Assembly: GCF_000182565.1 (NCBI RefSeq)
Contig: NW_015971538.1
Location: 651,736 to 715,735 of the forward strand
Length of the DNA stretch: 64,000 bases
DNA from: Spizellomyces punctatus DAOM BR117
Taxonomy: Eukaryota; Chytridiomycota; Chytridiomycetes; Spizellomycetales; Spizellomycetaceae
Direction: 5' to 3'
The notes under the pieces were generated by a model. It saw only the letters and a program-made list of their open reading frames with translations. It was not told the origin of the DNA and made no database searches. The translations under genes were made by a program, and so were the position numbers. Position 1 is the first letter of the stretch, and each line of letters opens with the position of its first letter. Positions 19,985 to 31,420 of the stretch are shown one piece after another.

Positions 19985-21540
19985 TAATAAAAAAGCAGAT
20001 AGGATCACTAGAAGCCAGTTAGATTAGGGAACAGATGGTATATGTTGACAATGGAGATCACTCCGATGAACGGGGGAGCGCGCGGAGCTAAGCCATCCAT
20101 CCAAGACACCTAGATGTAGGTTAGCGGTACCGCGAAACCATATGCTCATTTGTCATAATGTCATGCATAGCCGCAGTTGGACGAGAGAAAGTATTGTGTG
20201 GTTTTCCTTCTGTTTACATACATATTTGCCAGTCCATCATGTACCTCGTGGTTTTATAATGAGGACCGATCTCGGCCGCCCTTTCAAAAGGCTTTTGATG
20301 ACACATTACACATGTTAATAAGCCAACGAATCCCTTCAGGACAGAACATTCTTTGCCCAAAAAGTTTGGCGCAAGAGCGTTTACTAAAGGATTGTACATG
20401 TGAATATTACTCTTGAACGCAACCTGTGATTTCAACAGACATCGTTCGATCTCGCTATATCCAAACGTTGCGCTTGAGTCAAAAAGTCATGATGGACACA
20501 ACAAAAGCCACGTTATACAGCGTGATTATGCAAGCCTTTGCTGATGTATCTTCATCATAGCCTCATCAATCAAACATAAAAAAATTTGGAATGTGCCCAG
20601 CAAAAAAAAAAAAGAAAAGCCCCAAAAAAAGCTTGCAGTCCAAAAGGATCGAAACGATGGATCCTCAGCTGGGCGGCTTTTTTTGGTCATTTTCCGACAA
20701 TGGGAAACCCCTAAAAATTGACCGTGTTGGTGTGACTGCTGCGAAATTCTTCCAGATCCGTCGCTTTTAGAGAGAGAGGACATTCATTCACACACACACA
20801 CACGGATTCGCCTCCTTTTTCCCCCTCCTCCTCCTTCTTCCCAAAGGCCCATTTTTCTTAAGTGGATCTCATTGGGAATTACACTCTAGTCCCCTAGGAA
20901 ATTGCATAGCTTTGACTGAATACACTACCCTCAGAGCTGCTCTTGACATCCGACATATACTCCTCCCCGCCCATTCTCTCGCTTTTCGCTTTGGGTGACG
21001 CTTGTTGTTTTCGCATTACAAAGCGTCATTGTTTCCCACTCTGGGCACATTCCATTTCGCGGCCGTTCAAGAACGCATACGTGTCGGGCACTATTCGGCG
21101 CAGTGAAAGTAACTTTTGGGGCTAATCTTACACGTACGTACCGGGAAATTCTGGAGCTGGAGGACATTGTCGATTGTGGAGGAATTGGGATTGACCAAAC
21201 AAGAGGGCTTTTTTGGATATTCATTGGGATGGAATAAAAAAAGGGCTGTGGACTGCGTTAGACTTGCGGAGGGAATTTTGGATGACAAACATGAAAATAG
21301 CTGCAAAACGTTTTATCCGTCAAAGGCTAACTCGGGATTCTTCTTGTAGTTCGGACTCAATTTTTGGCATTCATCACTGGACAGGCGATATCTATCTTAA
21401 CTAATCGGATATCGCTTAATTGCTGTCGACCATACGAATTCCCCATTTTACCATTATGCGGCCTCGCACCTGAGGTTCACCCTTAGCAGATATTACTCCG
21501 TTCGATTACTGTCACCTACTCTTGACATACGCTGGTCATA
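19985..21540. other. Long region without a recognised gene, upstream of G-alpha
   Basis: About 1.55 kb. Several short frames exist on both strands but none looks like a protein. Simple sequence includes AG and CA microsatellites (20769-20804), A-rich runs near 20570-20640 and pyrimidine-rich tracts near 20812-20850 and 21470-21520. I read it as ATG7 3' UTR plus a long promoter and leader of the G-alpha gene. Confidence 0.4.
20769..20804. repeat. (AG)n and (CA)n microsatellites
   Basis: An AGAGAGAGAG run at 20769-20778 is followed by a CATTCATTCA stretch and then a CACACACACACACAC run at about 20790-20803, in the G-alpha upstream region. Confidence 0.8.
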
Positions 21541-23189
21541 ATGGGATTGTGTACGAGCAAAGAGGAAATAATTCAGTCGAAAACCTCCCTTGCGATTGAC
21601 AAGGCTATTGAAGAGGATTCGAAGAGATTGAAGAAGGAATGCAAAATATTATTGCTTGGTGAGTGATATTCTTGACGTGCATAGTACACCCAGCCGTGGT
21701 GCTTGAAGACATGAAGGCAATCTGCCTAACATACCTACCGCGGGTAACACCAATTTCTGAGGCATTAACTGTCGCACGTTTTCTAGGCGGTGGGGAGTCG
21801 GGCAAGTCGACCATTGTCAAACAGATGAAACTTATTCATCAGAGCGGCTACACTCGGGAGGAATTAATGGCTTTCAGACCGACGGTTTATAAAAATATAC
21901 TTGACAGCATTCAAGCGCTTATTGCTGCCATAACAAATTTTAACATGACATACGCGAAGCCTGAGAATGAGGTATGTCAAAAAAAGGATCGTATGAGCTT
22001 GGAGCTGCGGAAATGAAACTTTTTGCAATCGCTTGTAGGCTGTAGCGGATAAGCTGATGGCATTACGCCCAGATTTTGATGGGTCATACAAAATTACCCC
22101 TGACATTGCGGATGCCATCTATGCCATTTACACGGACCCAACCGCAGAAACAGCTTTGGAGCGCTCCAATGAATTCTACATCATCGACTCCGCACCCTAG
22201 TAGGTTATCATCCTCTAAAATCTGTGGCAAACGATTTCGTTGACGTTCTTTGGTCGAAAACAGCTTTTTCGCCGATGTAAAAAGAATAGGGACAAGTGAC
22301 TATTGCCCAACAGAGCAAGACGTACTTCGAGCTCGTATCAAAACAACCGGAATAACAGAGACGCGATTCAACATGGGACAATTGAGCATACAGTGAGTTG
22401 GATCATTGGAGAAGCTAACGTTGCTGAAAATGTGAAACTGACGACCTCGTATAGTATGTTTGATGTGGGGGGACAGCGATCAGAGCGACGAAAATGGATA
22501 CATTGCTTTGAAGCTGTTACTTCCATCATCTTCTGCGTGGCTTTAAGCGAGTATGACCAAGTACTACTGGAAGAATCGCAACAGGTACGTGATATACTGT
22601 ATTGGCATGCGTATTGCACGGATATTGATAGGATATTATCGCTGCAGAATCGTATGGCGGAAAGTTTGATACTTTTCGAATCCGTCATCAACAGCCGATG
22701 GTTTCTGCGCACATCGATTATTCTGTTCTTGAACAAAATCGATCTGTTTAAAATCAAACTGGCAAGAAATCCACTGGAAAAGTACTTTCCAGAGTACAAA
22801 GGTGTGTTCATATGTTGTTTAGGGTTGTAGCTGAGGGCCGCTAACGCGCTTATGTTGTAGGTGGACCGGACGTGAACAAAGCCGCAAAGTTTATTCTATG
22901 GCGATTCACACAAACTAACCGAGCGCGTCTGAACATCTACCCACAGTAAGAATTGACCTTCAAAAGTTTGCGATTGCCGCAATGCCTTTTGCTTATAAAT
23001 ATCTCGTTCCATGTTAGCCTGACACAAGCCACTGACACGTCAAACATCAGACTTGTTTTCGCTGCTGTTAAGGTGACCATCTTGCAAAATGCATTGAAGG
23101 ATTCGGTAAGGGGCTTGAATCGTGTAAATGCGCCACGATACACTCGTAGCTGAATGATTGTGTGTTTGCTCCCTCAGGGTATCATGTAA
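21541..23189 (+). CDS. Heterotrimeric G-protein alpha subunit
   Basis: Starts [10 protein letters not shown]: Gly2 for N-myristoylation and Cys4 for palmitoylation, which tether it to the plasma membrane. All nucleotide-binding motifs are present: [18 protein letters not shown] (P-loop), [15 protein letters not shown] (switch I), [19 protein letters not shown] (switch II), [12 protein letters not shown] and [11 protein letters not shown]. The helical domain lies between about residues 60 and 180. Exons are split by short introns; the first donor is at about 21658 and the last codons GIM follow an intron ending at about 23177. The C-terminus (ALKDSGIM) has no Cys at position -4, so it lacks the pertussis-toxin site of Gi. 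Overall it resembles fungal Gpa-type subunits of the Gi-like clade, but I cannot place it within the fungal groups. Confidence 0.92.
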
Positions 23190-24655
23190 GACGCACCAGT
23201 ATGCTTACTGATTTCTTGGTCCTTTCTTGTGCTGCGGTCGAGAGCCTGTCGACCCTATCGACCCTTGACCATTTCCTCATACTATTTAATTTTCTCTGGT
23301 CTGTTGCGACGAGGGGAGCCGTGACCGCCACAGGCATCTGTGGGATTTGATAGACTTTTGTTTTGATGTATATAATCTTGTTTTCTTTTTGTTTTTTTGG
23401 GAAAATCCAACAGACGGTTGGTCACATGAGTCATTATATCACGTGCATGAGGCGCCATTTGGGGGCGCGGAGGTGTTCTGTTTGACAAGGAATAGATACA
23501 AACAAATGACGTCTTGATGCTGTCACTGGAACAAATTTCTTTTTTCCCACACGATTGCATTTATCATCCTTTTCACACCTACAAAGTACTGTTTATCACC
23601 GATTATAACGTGTATATTCGCCAGATACGTGGTGGCCTTTCGACCCTTTTCCCCCTCGTCCGCTTGCTTGCTCGTTCATCCTTGGGGGCAAGTGATTCCA
23701 ACCTACTGTCTTGTGTGTGCATCTGGGGTACGTTCCCGCCCTTACCATAGCCATTGCACCATTCGGGAAAAAGACAAAGTTCCATCAGGCTCACCCTGAT
23801 ACCCACCGTCCCGGTGCGTGTTGTCCATTTTCCGTGACCCATTACTCGAAACACCAGAGACCTCGATCTCTTTCCACGTCCTCAACAGGTTTGTTTTCAG
23901 ACGTGGTCGCTAGCAGATTAGGTCTTGGAGCCGAGGATCCGGCCTAGTTGCATTCTCTATATTTACGTAAACACGCCCCGGCATACACACGCTGACTTCC
24001 ATTCCTCGAACTTTTAACTCTCTGCAGAGTTCCCTCTATAGGGTCACGTAGCGCTACCCACTTGAGTAAAAAGGACTTTGCCGTACTGAATATCAATCCA
24101 AAGCTTGCAAGGTAAGAATCCTCTAAATCCCCGTCGCCAGATTCGAAAAGTCGAGAGTCTGTTCCAAGAGTGCTGCGGAGGCACGACAGTAGTTAGCAGC
24201 ATGGTGTCTGCCAAGAGCATCTGCACGGCCTGTTCTGCTTTTATGCCGTGGCCGCAACGACGCTTGCCGGACACCCTTGCTTTGCGTCATGAGACGTCAT
24301 TTTGGGGGTGCTCGCCAGGGACCACTCTATCTGACAAATCAAGCTATTCTATTGAGGCACCTCTTGACTCATTCTTCTCGATCTCGTGCCTCTCCCTTGT
24401 TCGTAGTTTGCCTTGGGGAAATCCGGTTGTCGGCCAGCGTTGAAGCACCGCGCTCCCAAACGATTACCTTGCGAGAGGATCGCCCCCTTACTCAGAATTG
24501 GCGACCATTATCCTTTGCAGCGGTCCGGTGACCTGCAGGTGAAGAAATTTTAGATGGAGATGTCGCTTCCTTTGGCCTTTGCCTAATCTCGATCAATTAT
24601 TCCCGTGTAGTGAACATTTGAGCACAACGACTGCGAGTGACCATTAACTGTAAGA
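23190..24655. promoter_or_regulatory. Long upstream region of the ATF1-like gene with CRE-like sites
   Basis: About 1.47 kb without a convincing gene. It contains two copies of the same one-mismatch CRE, AGACGTCA, at 24292-24299 and inverted at 23507-23514, and a TGCGTCA half-type site at 24283-24289. A CACGTG lies at 23440-23445. Short upstream open frames are present (for example 24105-24443 and 24277-24531), so translational control of the bZIP by its leader is possible but unproven. Confidence 0.4.
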
Positions 24656-26297
24656 ATGGCCACGGTTGCCACGGCTTTCCGCGAACCAGCGTCCGTGGGA
24701 TTGAAACGAGAATCCAACTCTCCAGTGGCGGATGGAGAACAAAGGACGGAAAATAGAGAAACTACACAAGCGCAGTCTGTTGAGTCAACGACGTCACAGT
24801 CTGCACCTACACGAATCGGTCTACTAGATTTTCCTCCCGGTGTTTCCCCCTCACCTCTGCCTACTATTGATCAGACCCCCAATCGTTTTCTCCAAAACTG
24901 CACGAAGCTGGATTTAGAACCGAATCCTTTTGAAGTTAGCTTTCTAGCACAGCAAAATGGAGCTCCGATACCAGAACCGCCCTCTGGTGTTGGATTTGCA
25001 TCAAGTCCAAATCCAATCTTACCGCCGCTGGTACCGAGTCCGCGTTTCAATGGTAGCTATGAACGTGAGGCATTTCCATTTGGAAAGCCGGGCTCAACTG
25101 GATTTACACCAGGACCCTTACTCACCCCAATCAGCGCGGCATTAGCGTCCTTGGGCGCCCCGATCACCACTGGACCAAACGCTAATATCAGTGCTCCAGC
25201 AGAAGCGAATGGAGGTGGACCACATATTCCCCCGGCCTCCGAAACGTACACCTCAGCTTCGACTAACAGTGTAGTACTTGGACCGCACGCACCGTACTCC
25301 TACCCTGGTGCTGATGGATCAGCCATTCCTATGGGTCCAGTGCATACAGGTACGGCCGTTGCGCCGTCAGAAGCAGCCTTCGCTCCTCCATCAGGTGCCG
25401 CTCCGGCTATGCCTGTGTATCCTTCACACAATGAAATCCCCCCGGCTGCGCAAGGCATGTATGGCCCCTCACCATTCCGGCATGCCGCATACGCCAATGG
25501 AATTGATCCGATGCTGTCAATGCAATATCCTCCCCACTCCCCTCAAGCAGCAGCTGCAACCTTATTAGATATGCGTCGAGATCAGGATCGCTCGCGACAG
25601 CGTCCAGCAGGACATGATCGAAGCTCTTGGGCTCCGATGCCGTCTCAGGAGCGCGAAGTACCCCCTAGTGTGCCTCGTAAGCGGTCGGTGGAGGAAGAGG
25701 AGGGAGAAATGCCAGGTTCAGCAAAGAGGACATCCCCACCATCTAAGGCGCGCCGAAGATCAAATGCCAGTAACGTTGCAAAGAGCGTGCCACCAGAAGA
25801 TTCACCTGAGCAGTTCGATGATATGAAAAGCGACAAAAAGGTCGAAGATATGGATCCCGAGGAAAAACGACGAACGTTCCTGGAACGAAACAGACAAGGT
25901 ATCTGTCGTTCTCATGTAAGAATGGCAGTCGGTGTGGTCCAGTGACTAACGTTTTCTCGTTTGTAACGCACAATAGCTGCGCTGAAATGTCGGCAAAAGA
26001 AAAAGCAATGGCTCCAAAGTCTGCAAGCCAAAGTTGATTTTCTCACAACAGACAATGAGAATCTGCAAAATCAAGCGACCCAGCTGCGAGAAGAGATATT
26101 GAATCTCAAGACCCTACTATTGGCTCACCGAGACTGTGGGTATTCCTTCCCACCGAGTCGAGCCAAATCAGAATACTCACGGCTACTTGTCTATTTTAGG
26201 TCCAATTGCAAAGCAGAACGGTCTCAACCTTGCTGCCATAGAAGCCACTCTCCCTATATCAAGCATTCAATCATATTCCGCACATCGTCTGTACTAG
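24656..26297 (+). CDS. ATF/CREB-family bZIP stress factor (Atf1-like)
   Basis: Three exons: 24656-25898, 25977 to about 26134, and a last exon at about 26201-26297. The N-terminal part has the fungal osmotic-stress motif: LDFPPGVSPSPLPTIDQTPN followed by LDLEPNPFEVSF, as in Atf1. A long Pro/Ala/Gly-rich stretch with several Ser-Pro and Thr-Pro sites, suited to MAP kinase phosphorylation, follows. The bZIP has the basic region RRTFLERNRQAALKCRQKKK and a leucine zipper (WLQSLQAKVDFLTTDNENLQ, NQATQLREEI, LLLAHRDC). The first intron splits the bZIP between Gln and Ala. In fission yeast Atf1 is the nuclear target of the Sty1/Hog1 kinase; a HOG1 gene lies in this window. Family and domain order are clear; the exact regulatory partner is inferred. 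Confidence 0.9.
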
Positions 26298-26846
26298 TCG
26301 ATATGCAGACCACAAACTACTTCCCGACAAATGATTTAATATGTGGGCTCGAAAGGTGACATTTGCCCTAGCGTCATAGTAGTCAGAAGGAAAGAGGGTA
26401 GTTTTCCTAGTTTTTATCTTCATGTAAATATCCTCTGATTTTTTTGATTGTGAAAAATATCCACTTTTCCCTGTGCATCATGTTATTGTTTTGTCAGTTT
26501 CCTTGTGATGTACGATCAGGAATTATGAATTAACATGAGAGTTGCCCAATGTTGCAAATGACGGTGGGCAATCGTGAATGCTCTGCACTAAATACAAGAA
26601 ATGTCTATATAATTCTACCAAATGAAAAATGCAGAAAATTGTGTGAAACTAAAATACTACTATTCACATCACTCGTGAACGGATAGATAGCACTAAATAT
26701 ACTATAAACTAAATGAAACAGTGGCTTTGTAAACCAACCATCTCTCGTGTACGAATAAAAATCAAATACCTTGAAAGCAAGTTTGCTTTTTCAATACCGG
26801 CGCCATGCCAAAGTAATTGTATCCAAGCAATAAAGCCATTCAGTAT
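26298..26846. other. Convergent 3' region
   Basis: About 550 bp of AT-rich sequence between two converging genes. No gene, repeat or RNA structure is recognised. Confidence 0.4.
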
Positions 26847-27545
26847 CTATGCAGATAGTATGACGGATACTTCGTCCTCTTCGTAATCCGCATTGGCATG
26901 GCGCGTTTCCACAACCTCCACACCCATCCGCGCAGCTACATCCTTCAGCAATGAATGAACGCGGACATTCTCATGCAGCATAGCCGCTCTAATCTCCTTT
27001 ATGCCATCCTGTTTTGCGTATTCGAATAATCGTTCTACCATTTGAGTGGCAAGACCACGCCCCTGGTATGCATCAGTGACTACTATCGCCAGCTCCGCGA
27101 CAGTCGGATCAGACGGAATAACATCATATCTGCACACTGAGACGATCGTAGGAGTTTTCACTGTCGACGAAGGTTCAGATGGTTTGAGTGCGATGAGCGC
27201 AACACGGGTATGCTGGTCAATGTGGGTGAAATAGTGGAGTTGGGCAGGAGAAAGGTGAAGGATGACGCCGTGGAACCGTTCAAATTTCCTATTCAAATCC
27301 AACTTGAGTACAGACCGCCAGAGTACTATCCCTCTGTCTATTGTTATTCGTCAAGTCACTCACGTTCGATCACTCAGATTTTCATGAAATAAGTATAAAG
27401 CTTTCTCGTCTTCTGGAGAAAGAAGTCGTACGTCCAGCACTTCACCGTCGTCTAGTGTGATTGGGTCACTTGTGCGTGAGGGAACGACATCATACCATGC
27501 TCCTGGCATGTGAATGTCCTCGACTGGAGGTTGTGATAGAAGCAT
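26847..27545 (-). CDS. GNAT-family N-acetyltransferase
   Basis: Two exons, 27545 to about 27364 and about 27333 to 26847, join to about 222 residues. The first part reads ITLDDGEVLDVRLLSPEDEK, LYLFHENLSDRTGIVLWRS, the strand-helix start of the family; then LSPAQLHYFTHIDQHTRVAL. The acetyl-CoA loop is VTDAYQGRGLATQMVERLFE, the Gln/Arg-x-x-Gly-x-Gly/Ala motif, preceded by the beta bulge VAELAIVV. The layout, with LxxLSPEQ..FTxID..., is like the acetyltransferase domain of bacterial Pat enzymes that modify acetyl-CoA synthetase, but the large CoA-ligase-like domain is absent. The substrate cannot be told from sequence. It is divergent from the DGCR6-like gene. Confidence 0.8.
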
Positions 27546-28084
27546 GGGGACAGATGGCAGCGCAGGGCTTTGAAGAAATCACCCTTGGGTCTTTGCGGCT
27601 TAGAACCTTAAATGAAATAGCGTGTCATTTTGACTCAGACACCCTGTAAGCCACGAGCTCCGTGGATCAACCAGGCAGATCCCCACTAGGTGAGCAAGAT
27701 TGAATATAATCATGTGGATACTTTCTTACTTTATGAAGGCATCCTGTCAGCTAAAAAGTTCTCCGTCGGGATTGAGCTTTATAGCCGCCGTTTACAACGG
27801 TCGAAAGTCGGCTTTTACCTAGACCAGATGTCCTTTGTGGCATAGACCTAGCTAGTCAATAGGCATATCTTTTTAAGATAGCTTGCGTTAAAAAATACGA
27901 AACCCTCAGTGGGTTCTAACAAGATGCATAGTCATGCATCGGGGGAATGATGGCCAGAGTGGGAAACTGATATCAAAAAGCTTCCATTGAGGTCTTGAGA
28001 AAATCGAGTAGCACGTGTGCTCAACCACCAAAATCAATTTCCAGCTTCACAATTCGCGCTCGCCCTCTGTGACTACCACAACAA
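27546..28084. promoter_or_regulatory. divergent promoter, GNAT / DGCR6-like
   Basis: About 540 bp between divergent starts. One CACGTG is present at 28012-28017, 68 bp before the plus-strand ATG. No gene is seen. Confidence 0.4.
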
Positions 28085-29662
28085 ATGTCTTCATGGAATA
28101 ACTCACAAGGACAGACGGTAAGTTTTGCTCTTATCTCTTTGGTTTCATGCGAGACGGAGACTAGAAAGAATTATTGCTCCAGCCTGGACTTCAAAATTCG
28201 GCTTTATCACAGTTCCTGGCGTCACTGTCGACAAGCAGTACAGCGGTATGTTTCCCAACGATGTCAACCAGAAATTGGACAGTTTTCCAATTCGAAACAT
28301 CTCCAGTCCACGGAGCCTGGTAGTCAACTGTACACGTCAGGGCTACTAAGTTCTACCACAGGCTTACAGTCCGGAGCGGTTGCGAATCATGGCTTGATGC
28401 CGTTAGGGAGTGATCTCTACCAGCAAGTGCGAACAGAATATCAAGCCACGTCCGCACCTAGCCTTTCCACAACGGCATATACTACTACCAATGCACTGCA
28501 ATCTAGCTTGCCACAATATGGTCAGCCGCCGCAATCGCAACCACAACAGCAGTCTGTTGCTGCCATCCTGTCGGCACTATCTGGACTGTTAAAGGCACAG
28601 CAGTCTGCTAATGCTTCCGCAAGTTCTCTCTCGTATCAACAACCAGCGAGCAGCGATTTTGGTATCGCAAATGGACATATAGGGTATCCATCGACATTAA
28701 CGCAGACGCCATCCCTGGTCGATGTTTTGGGGGTTCGGGTTGATACGTCTCAACATTTGAGACCTTACGGCGCTTCCAGTCAACCATTGACTCAAGCATC
28801 TGAGCAACAACAAGCTTCAATACAGTCATCGCAAACATATACGGGATTGGGAGAGCCAGTACCGGCCAACGGCAATAAGATGTATACCGCCCCGGCCGTC
28901 TCATACTACGTGCCTGAGCAAAGTCCAAAAGTTGCTAATATCAACGACCAGGAAAAGAATTCTATACCACTGGCGTCGGATGACCTTCTCCATCGAAACT
29001 ACGATTCATATTTTTCAAACGATGTAGAACCGGCCCCCCAATCTCAAGATCAGGAGCAAAAGGCATCCGTTGCAATTGTGGAAACAGTTGCACCAAGTAA
29101 AGGCAAAATGACCCCTGGGGTACTCATCCATTTAGCACGGTTAAGCGAGGAAGGTTCGATATTCAATCTTTTGAAGGAACTACAAGATGCCCAGGTATGC
29201 TTTTGCGTGAATAGCAACACAGCACTGTCTGCAGCAGTTCAGACTTTCAACTCTTCGTTTTACCACAGAATGCCAAGGAGGATGAGCTATTAGAAAAGCG
29301 TAACGCTATCGTAAAGCAATATGAGAGTGAAAAGCTGGCGAGAGAAATCATGGCAGGGTCTACTCCAGAGAAGGAGCGCGAAGCTAAAAGACAGTTGGAA
29401 TTAGAGATCAAAAGATATGACATGTCAATTCTGGAAGAAATGGAGGTCACTCGTCGACAACAGCAGAGAGCATTGGAGACGGTACGTATTTTGGCATCCA
29501 TAATCTAGTACCTGGTTTCTTGTTAATTATTTTCCAAAAAATTGTGTTCATCAGGCAGGAGTTCCTCTATTTAAAATTACCGATGACTTGGAGGACATCA
29601 TTGCGCAACAAAAGCTTCTTTCCCTATTGGAAAGTATGGCACCAACAACAACGGGAGACTAG
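28085..29662 (+). CDS. Gln/Ser-rich protein with DGCR6-type C-terminal domain
   Basis: Five exons with consistent phase (28085-28117, 28165-28245, 28283-29194, 29269-29481, 29555-29662) give 448 residues. After KELLLQPGLQNSALSQFLAS comes a long Gln/Ser/Thr-rich, probably disordered region. The last about 150 residues look like the DGCR6/gonadal family: PGVLIHLARLSEEGSIFNLL matches the '[20 protein letters not shown]' block, then a long charged helix with QLELEIKRYDMSILEEME, and the end ETAGVPLFKITDDLEDIIAQ followed by KLLSLLES matches the family's 'KAGV..F.VT..P.E...Q..LL.LI' ending. DGCR6 proteins are poorly understood; the human ones interact with the GABA-B receptor and nuclear proteins. 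The match is by eye and of moderate strength. The N-terminal extension is not part of the animal family. Confidence 0.65.
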
Positions 29663-30185
29663 CTAGTGGGTTTATTGTATCTTTCTTGTTTTATATGTAT
29701 ATACATGGCGTGCAGACCGGAGCAAATGCAGTGACACTACCAAGCGCATCAAATGTCCGAACGCCCTAGTGGGCTCGCTACACTGGCCACATGTCCAGTC
29801 TTGAATCCAGAATGCACAATGCTATAAATATGTTGCAGCACTCAGTCTTCCTACAAGTAGCTACGATCATGTATCTTTCTGCTCTGTGTCGTTCACATCG
29901 TTATGCCCCAGCAATCTATGGACAGTTTGATTTTCTATCGTCTCGGCTCCATCGAAAATTGCAGGATGGGGTAGGGCAGCGGTGATCGACGTATTTAAAT
30001 ACGGATTTGGTTTGTGTATGTTGGTAACATTAAAAGTTTCCACACTATGATACAACCAGACTGAATGAATGAAACTAGATCAGTTTCCTTCCAAAGTTCA
30101 CACATCATAGCAAACTAGATCGAACCTTTTTATCGTCAACGCACTCATGCCATTGCCCACGACAGTGTCATAATATACAAACACG
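29663..30185. other. Convergent 3' region
   Basis: About 520 bp between converging genes. Short frames only; nothing recognised. Confidence 0.4.
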
Positions 30186-31143
30186 CTATGACACAGTCGG
30201 AATTGGGCGTCCAACAGAAAACTCAGGCTGACTATCGTTATTGAAACGTCTTCGCTTCGGACAATGGTTGGCATAATGACCCTTCTCCCCGCACTGTCAT
30301 CATACAATAGTTAGCCACACGGTAATTCACACAAAAAACTCCAACAATGACTTACTCTAAAGCAGGTCACCTCTTCTAGTGGTCGGAATGGTCTTCGTCC
30401 ATCCATCATGTTGCCCTGCATTACATCCAACTGGCCAACGGAACCTACAGGGTTTTGTGAAGGCGGATCGAACTTCGGGTGTCCTAAGGAACATTCAGGG
30501 CCTTTTGGACAGAAGCCAGTAACATAGTTCTGACAAATGGCTTTCCGTACGTGCTTGTATCGGCATTCAGGGCCTGATGAAGCACGGCCGAATGTGTGTT
30601 AGCTTCGTAAACGAGTCTCTGCATGGTAAATGGTTACCTACCTAGTTTGCAAAACCCGCGAGCATACCATGCGCAATCTTTGATCTTTGATTCAGGATCG
30701 ACATGGAGGTACATACACTCTGGATTGGAGCACTCTCCATATTTCGCGTAAAACCAGCATTCTGGCATTTTTTTCAGATTATATTCGTGCAAGAACTCGC
30801 ACAGCTCTCCCTTCTTGCATAGTCCTCTCAGCCAATGCTTGCAAACAACCGTCTTGTCGTTTCGCGCATGTCGGAATTGGCAGCCAGCTCCCTTATGACA
30901 ATAACCTTTGAGGTAGAACTTGCAGACATCTGATTGAGCGGACGAACGATCGCGGGTAATATCCAAATTCAGTTCGGATACTAAGAAGGGCTCAAAGTCG
31001 AAAGATATATCGGTTGGAAGCGATGTGATTGTGGTAAACGACAGGGCTTCTGGGACTTTTGTTGTTGCAGTTGGTTTAGGTGTTGTCGATATTTCGCTGG
31101 ATCCTCCTCCGTCCGGGACCGAAACGACTACGGGGATTGTCAT
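30186..31143 (-). CDS. YTH1: Cleavage and polyadenylation factor subunit CPSF30/Yth1
   Basis: Start MTIPVVVSVPDGGGSSEIST at 31143. Five CCCH zinc fingers follow: CKFYLKGYCHKGAGCQFRH, CKHWLRGLCKKGELCEFLH, CWFYAKYGECSNPECMYLH, CAWYARGFCKLGPECRYKH and CQNYVTGFCPKGPECSLGH. After a Pro/Met-rich linker comes one CCHC zinc knuckle (CGEKGHYANHC), ending RRRFNNDSQPEFSVGRPIPT. This is the architecture of animal CPSF4; yeast Yth1 has the five fingers but no knuckle. The protein recognises the AAUAAA-type signal within the 3'-end processing complex. Two introns interrupt the 3' half: one within the fourth finger and one just before the knuckle. Confidence 0.93.
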
Positions 31144-31420
31144 ATCGAAGGAGTCTATAAATGTACACAAGAGATGCGATGATACGTATTGTCGGGAGTT
31201 GCAAGTCCTGCTACAACACACAATTGCAACCGAAAATGATGCGAAGAAGATATTGCGAAGGAAGGAGCAACTTAAAGAAGATCCAAAGGATTATAAATGT
31301 GTAAACACGGGATAATCACATTATCACCATTGATGACTCACCAATGCCCAAACGTCGCGGGCTGGCAAGTTGGAAGATCACTGTCCAATGCCTTCCCGAA
31401 ATATAGATTAGACTACACAT

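Noticed and set aside
20526-20783. Minus-strand frame with aromatic-rich stretch
   Set aside because: It is produced by A-rich and CA repeat sequence in an untranslated region and resembles no family.
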